64,000 nt of DNA from Syngnathus acus (Eukaryota > Chordata > Actinopteri > Syngnathiformes > Syngnathidae). The notes under the pieces were generated by a model that had not been told where the DNA came from, made no database searches, and was given only the letters and a program-made list of their open reading frames with translations. Location of the stretch: assembly GCF_901709675.1 (NCBI RefSeq), contig NC_051087.1:17424067-17488066 (forward strand), given 5' to 3'. Positions 10,889 through 22,800 of this stretch are shown piece after piece; position 1 is the stretch's first letter; each line of letters begins with the position of its first letter. A program made the translations under genes and the position numbers.

Positions 10889-11379
10889 TAAGTCCAATTT
10901 GAAGATAATAAAAATTCATTTTAACGGACCTAGGGTTAATCTCATAGTGAATGAAATCTAGCTTTGTCTAATCGGCGTTCTCGACCCACAGCATTAGCCG
11001 CAGGGGCCATACCCCTGACGGGGAAAGCCCACCGGGCGAGAGAGAGCGATGCTCTTTGTCTGAATGAACCTTTTATACCAGTCCAGTTTGTGGGTACTAT
11101 GCCTGCTTGGTCACGTACCAGTTTCTTTCCATGACGTCATACATTGGCCTCAGATGACCCAAATGCTTCCAGAATAGACTGCACCTGCATCTCGGCCGGT
11201 CTCAACCGGATTCAACCAGATGAGGTGACCATGTTCTCACGGAAGTAACAATTTTCTCAGGGATGCTTCATCCTGTTTCCCACTTCCAAATCTTGTCAAC
11301 TGTCTGTCAACGTGACATTTGCAAATGTTTTTTCTCTGACTTGTATTCCGTCAAACAGCATTTTGTTTAGGCTTCAACA

Positions 11380-11810
11380 GGATGAACGTGACCGAGGTCA
11401 CGCTCATATGTGGGATCTCAGTCTTCCACCACTTAGTATCACCATTAACCCTTTCCGCCTCCTTGTTTTCGCTCACATTGATACATTCATGTGTAAATGG
11501 AACATCAATATTACATACATGTTTGATACTGATCAAACATCGTGACAATAATAACACATACTTTCACAATAGTCAATTTAACACATAATCATAACTATGA
11601 TCGTGGATTCTCTTAGTTAAAAGGTTAAAACATTCAAGCATCTTCAAAACGTATTTTGACAAGCTGGTGACCTCTAGGTCAAGGTCAAGCTCAAACTCAA
11701 GTGCGGGATTGCAGTCTTCCACCCACGGTATCACTGTCAACCCCTTGTCCTTACTCAACTCTTAATACATTCATGTGTAAATGAAACATCAGTGCTATGA
11801 TGCTGCTCAA
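11380..11810. repeat. Diverged direct duplication (~290-bp offset)
   Basis: The run AGTCTTCCACC...TATCACC...ACATTCATGTGTAAATG at about 11421-11500 recurs at about 11713-11789 with many substitutions. Preceding GAGGTCACGCTC and AGGTCAAGGTCAAGCTC tracts also correspond. It lies inside the LTR-like insertion and may be an internal LTR duplication. Nothing in it looks coding. Confidence 0.55.
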
Positions 11811-12315
11811 GTTGCTACTAACTATACAATATTGCAAAGCAGAATAAAATAAAGTATATTGCAGCTTACTCTAACTGTGATTAACATGTCTCATTCTCAT
11901 TACCTAACGATGAACATGGGCTTCCCTAGTTAGCAAATTAAAATATTCAAGCAGTTTCAAAGTATATTATAGCAAAACAAAATAATATAACATAATCCAA
12001 AATTGTGTGTTGCTGTGCTTCAGAACAAGTCTTTACCTAATCGATGACTCTTTAAACTATTAATTTACTATGTTAGGTCAATCTGACTTTGGCACCATCT
12101 TCTGGTGAAATTTGGAACTGGAATGGAGGTTTACTGGTTCAACCAACAAATTCCCCTTTACCAATTTAACAATAGTTAATTTTGAAGTACTAACTTTTAA
12201 GTAACCCCTACTCAGGCCCCCTTCTTCAGGTCTTCCACGTCAAGGTTTGAAATATGGAATTTCATCTTAGCCAATTCATCTGGGCCAAATCCAATACACA
12301 CTCACGCACCATCTT

Positions 12316-12923
12316 TTACCATCCTATCCACCATGTAACTCGACACATTCCATGGGAACTAATGCACTCCCATACCATCACAGATGCTGGCTTTTGAACT
12401 TTTCGTTGATAACAGTCCGGATGGTCCGCTTCCTCTTTGGTCCGGAGGGCACGACGTCCAGTGTTTCCAAGAACAATTTGAAAAGTGGACTCATCAGACC
12501 ACAAAACACTTTTCCATTGTGCATCAGTCCATTTTACATGAGCTCGGGCCCAGAGAACCTGGCGGGGTTTCTGGATGTTGTTCATAAACGGCTTTTGCTT
12601 TGCATGGTAGAACTGTATTTACTGACAGTGGTTTATCTGAAGTTTTCCTGAGCCCATTTGGTGATATCCTTTACACACTCATGTAGGTTTTTAAGGCAGT
12701 GTCATCTGAGGGATCGAAGGTCACGGTCATTCAGTCTTGGTTTCCGGCTGTGGCGCTTACGTTCTGTGATTTCACCAGATTCTCTGAACCTTTTGATGAT
12801 ATTATGGACTGTAGATGTTGAAATCCCTAAATTCCTTGCAATTTTGCTTTGAGAAATGTTGTTCTTAAACTGTTCAACTATTTTCTCACGCAGTTGTGGA
12901 CAAAGTGGTGAACCTCGCCCCAT
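12316..12923 (-). pseudogene. Tc1 transposase, N-terminal half, frameshifted
   Basis: The start ATG is at 12921-12923 (MGRGSPLCPQLREKIV). A paired-like HTH follows: ISQSKIARNLGISTSTVHNI, then the GRPR-like basic tract ERKRHSRKPRLNDRD. After about 12702 the frame shifts; the next segment (12585-12350) has WSDESTFQIVLGN (first catalytic Asp) and VMVWECISSHGM. The LTR-like insertion then cuts it. The last 32 nt (12316-12347) are inserted sequence read through in frame. Frameshifts and stops make it non-functional even without the insertion. Confidence 0.85.
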
Positions 12924-13344
12924 CCTTGCTTGTGAATGGTTGGGGAGGCTTCTTTTATACACGATCATGGTACCTACCTGTGCCCAATTAGCCTGATCAC
13001 ATGTGGGATGTTCCAAATAGGTGTTTGATGAGCTTTTCTCAGCTTTCTCAGTATTTTTTGCCACCTTTCCCAACTTCTACTGGACGTGTTGCAGCCATGA
13101 AATTCTAAGTTAATTATTATTTGGCAAAAAACAATTAACTTTATCGGTTTGAACATTAAATACGTTGTCTTTGTAGTGTATTCAATTGAATATGGGTTGA
13201 AAAGGATTTTCAAATCGTTGTATTTTGTTTTTATTTACATTTTACACAATTTCCCAACTTCAACCGAATCCGGTTTGTATAACACTTAAAGAAAAACAGT
13301 CCCATTCAACAACAATCTATGGATAAGAACTACAGGGATGATTT

Positions 13345-13562
13345 GGAGTGAAAGGAGTTCTCTTGAACTAAACAGAGAACTTTGTTGGTGCAAGGGAGTT
13401 CTGCTCATAACTAGTGAGGGCCTCTGACAGGGATGGCTAAGAAAGGAAGGGAAGTATAAAACCACACGTATGATTGGGAGTTAAAATTCTTTGGAGCTAG
13501 ATAGAGAACTTTGTTGGAGCAAGGGAGTCGTACTCGTAGATTATGAGGGCCTCTGTGAGGGG
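13345..13562. repeat. Two-copy direct duplication (~135-bp offset)
   Basis: GAGAACTTTGTTGG-GCAAGGGAGT is found at 13375 and 13505, followed both times by an AGGGCCTCTG tract. The two copies are about 80 percent alike by eye. They precede the RTE-like RT scrap and could be its 5' flank. Confidence 0.5.
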
Positions 13563-13564
13563 TG

Positions 13565-13905
13565 ACCAGTGCTCCACCATCCAATTATTCCAACAACTGT
13601 CCAAAAAGGGAAACCTCGCAGACTGTAACAACTGGTGGGGCATCACACTGCTGTTGATCCCTGGCAAGGTATTCTGCAGTGTGCTGCTCCAACGTCTAAA
13701 ACATGAGGTAGACACCATCCTAATGGAAGAACAAGCTGGCTTCCGAAAGGGAAGGTCCTGCTCAGAACAGATCTTCACTCTTCGCAACATCATGCCAAGA
13801 ACTCCAGACACCCCTCATCATCAATTACATCGATTTCAAGAGAGCTTTCGACAGCATCCCCCGGAAATCACTGTGGCATATTCTCCAGCTATATGACACA
13901 GAACT
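13565..13905 (+). pseudogene. RTE-like LINE reverse transcriptase fragment
   Basis: The reading frame shows GNLADCNNWWGITLL, FCSVLLQRLKHEVD, EEQAGFRKGRSCSEQIFTLR, then after a frame change the INYIDFKRAFDSIPRKSLWH pattern (motif A with its Asp). This fingers/palm tract is typical of RTE-type LINEs (recalled). It is truncated at both ends; the catalytic FADD region is missing. Confidence 0.75.
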
Positions 13906-13952
13906 ATAAAGTATTTCAAACAGATTTTAATTATTTATAATTTATTTTAGAA

Positions 13953-14322
13953 TTATCCATCCATCCATCCATTTTCTGTACCACTTTATCCCCACGGGGG
14001 TCACGGGCGTGCTGGAGCCTATCCTAGCTGTCATCGGGCAGTAGACGGGGACACCCTTAACTGGTTGCCAGCCAATCGCAGGGCACACAGAGACGAACAA
14101 CCATCCGCACTTGCACTCACACCTAGGGGCAATTTGGAGTGCTCAATCGGCCTACCAAGCATGTTTTTGGGGATGTGGGAGGAAACCGGAGTGCCCAGAG
14201 AAAACCCACGCGGACACGGGGAGAACATGCAAACTCCACACAGGGAGGGCCGGAGGTAGGATCGAACACGCACCCTCCTAACTGTGAGGCGGACGTGTCA
14301 GCCAGTGCGCCACCGAGCCGCC
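13953..14322 (+). repeat. CCATCC-headed dispersed repeat, complete copy
   Basis: Starts with a (CCAT)n run, then ATTTTCTGTACC, GGGCGTGCTGGAGCCTATCC, CACACAGAGACGAACAACC, GGAAACCGGAGTGCCC and a final GTGAGGCGGACGTG. The same order is seen at 24233-24429 plus 25869-26035 (split) and at 42245-42600. This is a very common teleost interspersed repeat; no coding content. Confidence 0.8.
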
Positions 14323-15880
14323 TCTTTAGAATTATATCATATAATAATACCATAATCATTATTATGTCACCGTTGCTGTTTATCTGAGTCACGGATAGAA
14401 CCAACTCTCAAATTAGCATTGGCTTGGAAGCGTAGAGAGCTCAACGCTGAGTTAAAAGTCTCAATATAATATTTCAAGTCAGGGGAAGTGTCAATGGTGT
14501 GAAATGAGCTGTTCATTAATATTTATAGGATTAATATTTATAGACTGGGCTAGTGGCACCACAGCATTACCATCTGCTCCTCTTTCTGGGCGGTCAATTT
14601 TCATAGTGGAGTCACGTTTGTGATGGTTTTACCTTCGTTCATGTCGCTCTCATGATTGCTGTCAATTGTTTCTGTTTCCAGTTTCGTTTGCGCTCATCTA
14701 TTGTTTTTTGTTTATGTCACATGACCGCAAAGACAGGTAAGGATTATTATCATATCAAACACCTTTGAATAGGAAAATATTGGCTCAAAATGACGGTGAT
14801 TACTACCTTAAACTAGACGACCGTGCTGACAGGAGTGCGCAGAGACTCCAGAGAAACTTTAAGAATCAGTTATTAGTCTGAGACTGTGAAAGCCATTAGG
14901 TGTAAACCCAGCATGAGTTGGAGTCAGGCAGGGCTGTCAAACACATAATCCAGCTCAGTCGGACACTTGGTAATACAATAAAGGAGTTTGGTATGGCCTA
15001 GTTGGTTCAAGACATGGCACGCCTGCCAATAAGCACATTAGTTTTTACCCCCAAACGGCTTTGGGCCCTGCTTCTTCACCAATCAAATAAGCAACTCAGT
15101 TGACGGAGGGCATACAGGAGCCCGAGCAAGGTGACCCAAAGAAAACTGATTATTCTTGGGGTTGTGGTTTAAGACCCTCCATAATGGCAACAACCAACAA
15201 AGCAACTTTTTCATCACCAGACACATGCCATTGGGGCATTTATTTGGAGCAAGGCCTGGAAATGGGTCTTGATTGGAGCATCTGGTAGTCTGGCAGGGCA
15301 TAGCTTGAAGAGGATACGTGGGCCCACCTTCTCACGGGCTCACAACCCTTGTAAATGGTAAGCTAATTTTGGGGGCTGGAGATGAGGACTCGGGGGTCCC
15401 TGGCTACAAAAACTGACTGAGTCTGAAATGTGGAAATTAGCCCTCTGACAAGAAAGGAGCCTGAGCTGGTGTGCCAAGTTCTAGTGAGACACATGCTGAC
15501 TTGCCTTGACACATGGCTTTGTTGTGCAGTCATCTTGAGAGGGGTTGAACTTTCTTCTTTTGTTCTTTTCTTTCCATTAAAATTTTGATTCAAGGATAGG
15601 CACAAAATCCATGTCAAGGTGCAACAAATAATGTTGGCAAACACAGCAACTCAGACACAACAAAAGTACTTCAGCCGAGTGAATTAAACAGTCTTTAATA
15701 TTTAAATCCTTATAAATATGCAGCACCTGCTCAAGTTGAGTGCTCGTGCCTTGCTGATCAAGCAGGTATGTTATAATGTGACTGTAAGGATGCAGTTTCT
15801 TATGACTCCAGATGAAACAGCCTTTAAATAATTTTTAACTCATTTTATTTTAACTAATTTTAATTTTGTCCCTTTGTCAG
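14323..15880. other. Intergenic or intronic stretch upstream of the first detected P2X exon
   Basis: About 1.5 kb without a supportable gene. I looked here for the preceding P2X exons (the cysteine-rich head domain) on the plus strand and did not recognise them. An open minus-strand frame at 15363-15644 has no family pattern. The tract 15000-15500 has a fairly high GC content and scattered short open frames and may be an old repeat. Confidence 0.5.
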
Positions 15881-15958
15881 CACACCAATGATGGAAGTGG
15901 AAAATTTCACAATTTTCATCAAAAACAGTATTCGATTTCCAACCTTCAACTACACAAA
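15881..15958 (+). CDS. p2rx3: P2X exon (canonical exon 6)
   Basis: 78 nt behind a TTTGTCAG acceptor and before a GTAAGT donor. It encodes [20 protein letters not shown] and then TFNYT, in a lysine-containing, N-glycosylatable region of the extracellular domain. It starts with one base completing a codon and ends with two bases of the next Lys codon. Confidence 0.9.
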
Positions 15959-16783
15959 GTAAGTTGATGAAATGAAATGTGAAACTTTAAAAGTATACAA
16001 TGAATTATTTGATTTATGCTATATTATTCACAACGAGATATGTTTTCTCTATGCTCAGAGGCAACTTCCTCCCCACCATTACTGACAAGTACATCAATCA
16101 ATGCAACTTTGACATGGTCAACAATACTTACTGCCCAATCTTCAAAGTGGGAGATGTCGTCCGCTATGCGCAACAGAACTTCACCAAACTTGCAGACAAG
16201 GTAGAGTCCGGTACTATTGTGTTTCCCACTGACTCTGCATTTCGCATTGTTCACACATTAACCCATTTGCATTACTTCTCAACAATACGTGTGTCGATGA
16301 CTATAAATATCTCACAATTTTCTCTAAAACTATTGAAACAAAATTGTTTTTGTTCTAACTACAGATAAAGAATTTAAACTCAACAAATGAATGAGACAAA
16401 AGCTTGCGACTCTTGTGAGGATAAGCGGTTCAGATAATTGATGGATAGAATGAGAAAATATTTTTTTTTACCTTCGAATATCTTGATATAATATCTCATT
16501 TGTCACGATGTAGGCTCCACAGAGACTTGAAAGGGATAAGTGAATTTTAGTTTTTTTATGGTTACAAAATATCACATATCTCCAGCATTGGGCAGTAACT
16601 TTGTACCTCCAAAATAGTCCTTTTTCAGGAGACCCCAAGCAAGCCGTTTTCAACACTTTAGATTAGTCAATGTTAAAATTAACACCCACGTGTAATAGCT
16701 TTTCGATCAAATGTAAAATATTTAACAAATGGTAACTTATGAGGTTTCAACCCGACATCAACAGTGACCATGAAACAACTGCT

Positions 16784-16821
<38 letters not shown>

Positions 16822-19800
16822 TGAGAAATACTTTATTGATCCTGGGGGAAAATTCAGTTGCCAGCAGTTAAATACTACATATACAGGTATAGACAGAGAC
16901 AATATACACATTGGACACGACAAAAATGACAACAAAAGACCGGAAGAGAATAGATCTGAATAGATTAAATAGATAGGCTAATAACAACAATTAATAATTA
17001 AATAGATCAAATAAATAAACAATAAACAGTTTCATGACAAATGACAACAAAAGACCGGAAGAGAATAGATCTGATTAGATTAAATAGATAGGTTAATAAC
17101 ACAGCTCTGTGTAATTAAGTGCTGACTTTTTGTATATCATCTTTGTTTTTATCCTGATATTTTGTGTTTATATTATTTATGTATTTATTTATTAATAAAG
17201 AAGAGGAAATTTCACTCAAATGTGATGTGAATGTTTATTACAAATGATGAAATTTCTGCTGTTTTCAAATGCACCCTGCTTCATTTTTTTCTCCTCTGCA
17301 ATATTGTGAAAATCTGTCCCACTCTTTCTGCAAGTGATGTAATGTCACGTGCTGGCGCCACCTGTGACAGGATCACGCCCCCCCTGTCAGTGGAATCGCC
17401 GCCACCTGCCACGGGCTCATGGACAGCGCTATATCAGCGCCGCCAGCGCAGACCCGAGTGTCAGTCTGTCCCGTGATGCTGCTTCGCTCATCAGTCCCTG
17501 AGAAACTGACTCGCTTAACAATTCGGAAATCCCGCAGAATTGCTTGTCCACCCCAGCCAGATCGCCGCTCCAGCGCCAGCTGTTCCCATCTTCCCCCCCA
17601 CACAATAAAGTCTCTGTCGCTACGCACTTGGCTGTACTGTCTGATCCCTTACAGTACAGACTGACCAACGCGATGCAGCCAGCGAACGACGAGACGGCAT
17701 TGAGCCGACTGGAGCGAGCCGAGACCGCCATCAGCAGCCTGTCCGCCGACATCCGGAATCTGATCGAGGTTGGTCAACAACAACAGCTACAGCAGCAGGA
17801 GATGGCCCAAGCCCTCCAGAGACTGTCGGTGGCTGCGTTCCCGGCTGTCACGGCACCCCCGCACCGCCCGTCTGCCGAGGCCAGGAGGCTCGTGGACGTC
17901 CCGGAGCCCCGCCTCGGCAACATCGAGAAGTTTAACGGAGATCCCAAGCATGTGAGGGCATTCGTGACTAACTGCCGTATAATGTTCAGCCTCCAGCCCG
18001 TCACGTTTGCGTCGGAATCTGCCAAGGTCGGGTTCGTCCTAACCCACCTCACGGGCGAGGCGCGGCTGTGGGGTCTGGCCGAATACGAAAGGATGGCCCC
18101 GGCTTGCGATTTGTTCGACGCCTTCGCGGAGGAATTTCTCTGCCTATTCGACCTGGGCTCCGCCGCCGAAGACGCCACCGAGGAACTGGCGACGCTGCGT
18201 CAAGGTAGCCGATCGGTCGCGGAGTACGCACTTAAGTTCCAGACGTTGGCCGGCAGCACCGGATGGAACACGCTGGCGCTCGTTAGCACATTCCTCAACG
18301 GCCTCGCCGAGTACATGAAAGACGAACTAGTTTCCTGTGATCACCCGCGAACACTGAAGGGCGCGATGGACTTGGCGGCCCGAGTAGACCGGCGGATCCG
18401 GACGCGGCGGCGCGATCGGGAGCGGAGGTCCCTGCGGAACCCACGTGGTCACCTTCCTCCGTCTGCTGGGGACCCGCCAACCACACCACCCGCCGAGCCC
18501 ATGGATCTGGGAAGGGCTCAGGTTCCCTCAGAGGAGCACCGTCAACGCTTCTCACTGGGCTTGTGTTTTTACTGTGGGGAGGGGGGTCATCGGGTGGCGG
18601 GGTGCCCGTTAAAAGGCCGGAGCTCACGCGGCGTCGGGGGATCCGCGTGAGCTCGACCAGCACCGGCTTTCCCAGTCCCAGCACGCTCACGCTACAGCCA
18701 CGTGTCCAGCTTGCGGCGGGCGACCAGAACGTGGCAGCCTTGGTGGATTCCGGGGCGGAGGGGAACATCATGGACATTAGCCTGGCACGTCAGTGGGGTA
18801 TCGACTTCCTGCCTCTGAGCCCGTCCATTCCCGCATGTGCCATTGATGGCCATCTGATCGGCGAGGTGGCTTTCGTGACGGAACCAGTTAAGTTACTGCT
18901 CTCCGGCAATCACCACGAGACCATCCAGTTTTTTCTTCTTTCCCTCCCAGGACAGCAGCTCATACTGGGGCACCCTTGGTTGCGGCAGCACAACCCGGTG
19001 CTGGACTGGGGAAGTGGGGGTTGTTCGGCAGTGGAGTGAACGCTGCCATCGGGTGTGCCTGAAGGCGGCCACCAGGCCACTCGGGAGAGCCCCACCCAGG
19101 TACAGTCCCGACATCTCCAATGTACCAGCATTGTATCACGAACTCAAAGAGGTTTTTAGTAAAGCCAGGGCCACTTCTCTTCCTCCACACCGGTCCTACG
19201 ATTGCGCCATCGATCTGTTGCCCGGCACCTTCCCTCCCAAGGGACGCGTCTACTCCCTGTCCGCTCTTGAGCGCCGGGCTATGGAGGAATACATCCGGGA
19301 ATCCCTGGCGGCCGGTATCATACGGTCGTCCTCTTCACCTGCGGGAGCGGGGTTTTTCTTCGTGAAGAAGAAGGAGCGCACACTCCACCCGTGCGTCGAC
19401 TACCGGGGAATAAACGAGATCACTGTAAAGAACCGATACCCTCTGCCTCTTCTTTCTTCCGCCTTCGAGTGCCTTCAGGGTGCCATCATCTTCACAAAGC
19501 TGGATCTTCGCAACGCCTATCACCTGATCCGCATCCGGGAGGGAGACGAGTGGAAGACGGCTTTCAACACCCCGAGCGGACACTACGAGTACTTGGTGGT
19601 TCCGTTTGGGCTCACCAACGCCCCAGCGGTTTTCCAGTCCTTGATAAATGACGTGTTACGAGACATGCTGGACAAATTCGTGTTCGTTTATTTGGACGAC
19701 ATCCTCATCTTCTCCCGCTCGCTCCCTGAGCACATCAAGCATGTTCGGGCGGTGCTGCGCCGCCTCCTGGAGAATTCGCTCTTCGTGAAGGCAGAGAAGT

Positions 19801-22800
19801 GCGAGTTCCACGCCTCCTCTGTCAAATTCCTCGGCTACGTGGTGCGTGAGGGATCCATCGAAATGGACCCTGGGAAGGTGCAAGCGGTCACGTCATGGCC
19901 TGTTCCCGAAACACGCAAGCGGCTGCAACAGTTCTTAGGATTCGCGAACTTTTATTGCCGTTTTATCCGTGGATACAGCACGGTGGCCGCGCCCCTCACC
20001 GCCCTTACCAGCCCCGCCTCCCCGTACAAATGGACGGAACGGGCAGAACAGGCATTTCAGGAGCTTAAGAGGAGGTTCACATCCGCTCCCATCCTCCGAG
20101 TCCCCGATACCGACAGACAGTTCGTGGTCGAGGTGGACGCCTCGAACGTGGGTGTCGGGGCGGTGTTGTCCCAACGTAGCCGCCAAGACGATTGTCTCCA
20201 CCCGTGCGCCTTTTTTTCTCGCCGCTTGTCAGCCTCAGAACGGAACTATGACATCGGTAATCGGGAGCTCCTCGCCGTCAAGTTGGCCTTGGAGGAGTGG
20301 CGGCATTGGCTGGAGGGTGCCACCACTCCGTTCATTGTCTGGACCGACCACCGCAACTTGGAGTATCTGAGATCGGCCAAGAGACTGAACGCGAGACAAG
20401 CACGGTGGGCTCTGTTCTTTGACCGGTTTGAGTTCTCTCTTTCCTACAGACCGGGTTCCCGTAACGCGAAGGCGGACGCCCTGTCGCGTTTGTTTCCTGG
20501 TGGGGAGGAGGGACAGGGTCCGCCTCCCACTATCCTCCCGAGCTCGGTTCGGGTGGCGGCTCTTTCATGGGAGATTGAACGCCAAGTGGAAGCCGCATCA
20601 CGTGATCAACCCGGCCCCAGCAACTGCCCGAAGGGTCGCCTGTTCGTCCCTGAAGGCCTGCGGTCGTCCATCCTGCAATGGGCGCACGATTCACGCCTGG
20701 CCTGTCATCCCGGAGCTGCACGCACGAGGTACGTGGTGGCACAGCGTTTCTGGTGGCCCACCTGGCAAGTGGACACCAGCAATTACATCAGAGCCTGCTC
20801 GATTTGTAACCGCTGTAAGACGTCTACTCGTCCTCCGGCCGGGCTGCTTCAACCCTTGCCGGTTCCCCAGCATCCCTGGTCTCACCTGTCAATCGACTTT
20901 GTCACGGGCCTCCCCCCCTCGGAGGGAAACACGGTGGTCCTCACGGTGGTGGACCGTTTCAGCAAGATGACGCATTTCATCCCTCTGCCTAAGCTCCCAT
21001 CTGTGAAGCAGACTGCGTCCATCATGGTGCGGGAGGTGTTTCGTCACCACGGTCTCCCACAAGACATCGTGTCAGACCGAGGTCCACAATTCGCTTCCAC
21101 CTTCTGGGCGGAGTTCTGCCGACTCCTCGGCGCTACGGCCAGCCTCTCCTCGGGGTTTCACCCTCAGTCCAATGTTCAAGCGGAGCGCCTGAACCAGGAA
21201 CTGGGCAGGTCCCTCCGATGCATGGCCGCCGGGTCCAACAGCTTCCCTGGGTAGAGTATGCTCACAATTCCCTCCCCAGCTTGGCCACGGGACTTTCGCC
21301 TTTCCACTGCGTCTTCGGGTACCAGCCACCCTTGTTCGCCCACCAGGAGCGTGGTACGCCGTGCCCGTCGGCCCAGGCTTGTGTCCGCCGTTGTCATCGA
21401 GCCTGGGCGAGGGCCCGGATCGTTCTTCTCCGCTCTGTTTCAGGCTACGCCCGCCAGGCGAACAAGCGCCGGACGCCGGCTCCGGAGTACAGAGTGGGGC
21501 AGCGTGTGTGGCTCTCGACGCGGGATTTGCCGCTGCGAGCGGGATCCCGCAAGCTGGCGCCCCGCTTTGTTGGACCGTTCCCTTTTCAGAAGGTGATTGG
21601 CCCGTCGGCCGTCCGTCTTCTCCTTCCAGGGTCCATGAAGGTTCACCCCACATTCCACGTGTCCCGTGTGCGGCCCATCTTTGAGAGCGCGTTGGCGCCG
21701 GCGCCCGTTCGCCGCCCCAGCTCGTCGATGGGGGTCCGGCTTACGCTGTCCGCTTCTTGCTCCGATCGCGGCGGCGCGGTCGTGGCCTCCAATACCTCGT
21801 GGATTGGGAGGGTTATGACGACGCGCACTGCTCCTGGGTTCCGAGCCGCTGGATACTCGACCGTTCGCTTATCACGGAGTTCCATCGCTGTCATCCGGAC
21901 CAACCGAGTCCTCGGCGCGGGCGCCCGAGGAGGGACGAGGGGACCAGGGGTGAGGGTCCGGGGAGGTCTTGTCCGCCGGTACCGGGGTCTTCTGCTCCCG
22001 CGTCCGTCGATCCTGCGTCCGGCGAGGAGTCGGACGTTTCGGCGGAGTGCTGACCCCCCCGCCTGGTCATCCGGGGGGTTGCCTTCCTCTTTTTTTTTTT
22101 TTTTTTTTTGGTTCCTGGGGACGTCGGGAGCCGTCCCGTCTGTCACGTGCTGGCGCCACCTGTGACAGGACCACGCCCCCCCCTATCAGTGGAATCGCCG
22201 GCACCTGCCACGGGCTCATGGACAGCGCTATATCAGCGCCGCCAGCGCAGACCCGAGTGTCAGTCTGTCCCGTGATGCTGCTTCACTCATCAGTTCCTGA
22301 GAAACTGACTCGCTTAACAATTCGGAAATCCCGCAGAATTGCTTGTCCACCCCAGCCAGATCGCCGCTCCAGCGCCAGCTGTTCCCATCTACCCCCCCCA
22401 CAATAAAGTCTCTGTCGCTACGCACTTGGCTGTACTGTCTGATCCCTTACATGTAAAAATCTTTATTTATGCATTTGTTACGTCCCGCCTCAATGATTGT
22501 GATGTATTACTCTCTGGTTTTCCCATGTCTACCGTTTTTTCCATGTATAATGCGCAAAATTTAACTAATTTATTGTCCTAAAATCTTGGGTGCGTATTAT
22601 ACATGGGTACAACAATTTTTGAAGAAAATCTCCCTCGAAATAAAACTTGAAATCACCTTTCTTCTTGTTTGTTGTCAATCGCGCATCGCATTCAGCCATC
22701 CTGCCCAACACACTTAATCAGTAAAATTCATAATTGACGACACATCGTTTGATGCGATGATGCAATCCTTGATGGTGTGTTATTGTCAAATATTGTTTGT

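Larger units (their letters stand above)
7956..12347. mobile_element. LTR-like insertion into the Tc1 transposase (possible long solo LTR)
   Basis: The inserted segment begins TGTCAATCGTGCAC and ends AACTCGACA, so both edges have TGTC...GACA polarity. It is flanked by CATG on the left and the related CATT on the right (weak 4-bp duplication). After removal of the nested hAT (8453-9198) and pogo-like element (9635-10888), about 2.4 kb of non-coding sequence remains. On the minus strand a purine-rich GAAGAAGGGGG tract lies near 12225. No gag, pol or env is seen. A solo LTR of a large retrovirus-like element is the simplest reading, but another element type is possible. Confidence 0.45.
4951..13277 (-). 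mobile_element. Tc1-type transposon, split by three insertions
   Basis: The ends CAAACCGGATTC and GAATCCGGTTTG are inverted repeats flanked by TA (4949-4950, 13278-13279). The inverted repeats are long: 4951-5041 plus 6054-6105 matches 13110-13277 inverted. The transposase lies on the minus strand. The body is interrupted at 5042-6053 (LINE), about 6106-7445 (LINE) and 7956-12347 (LTR-like). Removing these leaves about 1.6 kb, the usual Tc1 length, so the arms belong to one element rather than several. Confidence 0.85.
17343..22451 (+). mobile_element. Ty3/gypsy chromovirus, nearly complete
   Basis: Two 311-bp LTRs flank gag, protease, RT, RNase H, integrase and a chromodomain in that order. 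The exact 5-bp target duplication TGTAA is at 17338-17342 and 22452-22456. The LTRs differ at only about seven positions plus small indels by eye, so insertion is recent relative to its surroundings. It has the same orientation as the P2X gene and sits in its 14.5-kb intron. Pol is split over three frames by one-base shifts (see the individual entries). Confidence 0.95.

Noticed and set aside
15363-15644. 93-codon minus-strand frame upstream of the P2X exons
   Set aside because: No recognisable domain; overlaps no repeat partner and has no supporting splice or promoter signal.
21643-22146. Minus-strand Arg/Pro-rich frame and the long tail of the frame 21218-22165
   Set aside because: GC-rich out-of-frame readings of the integrase C-terminus and chromodomain.
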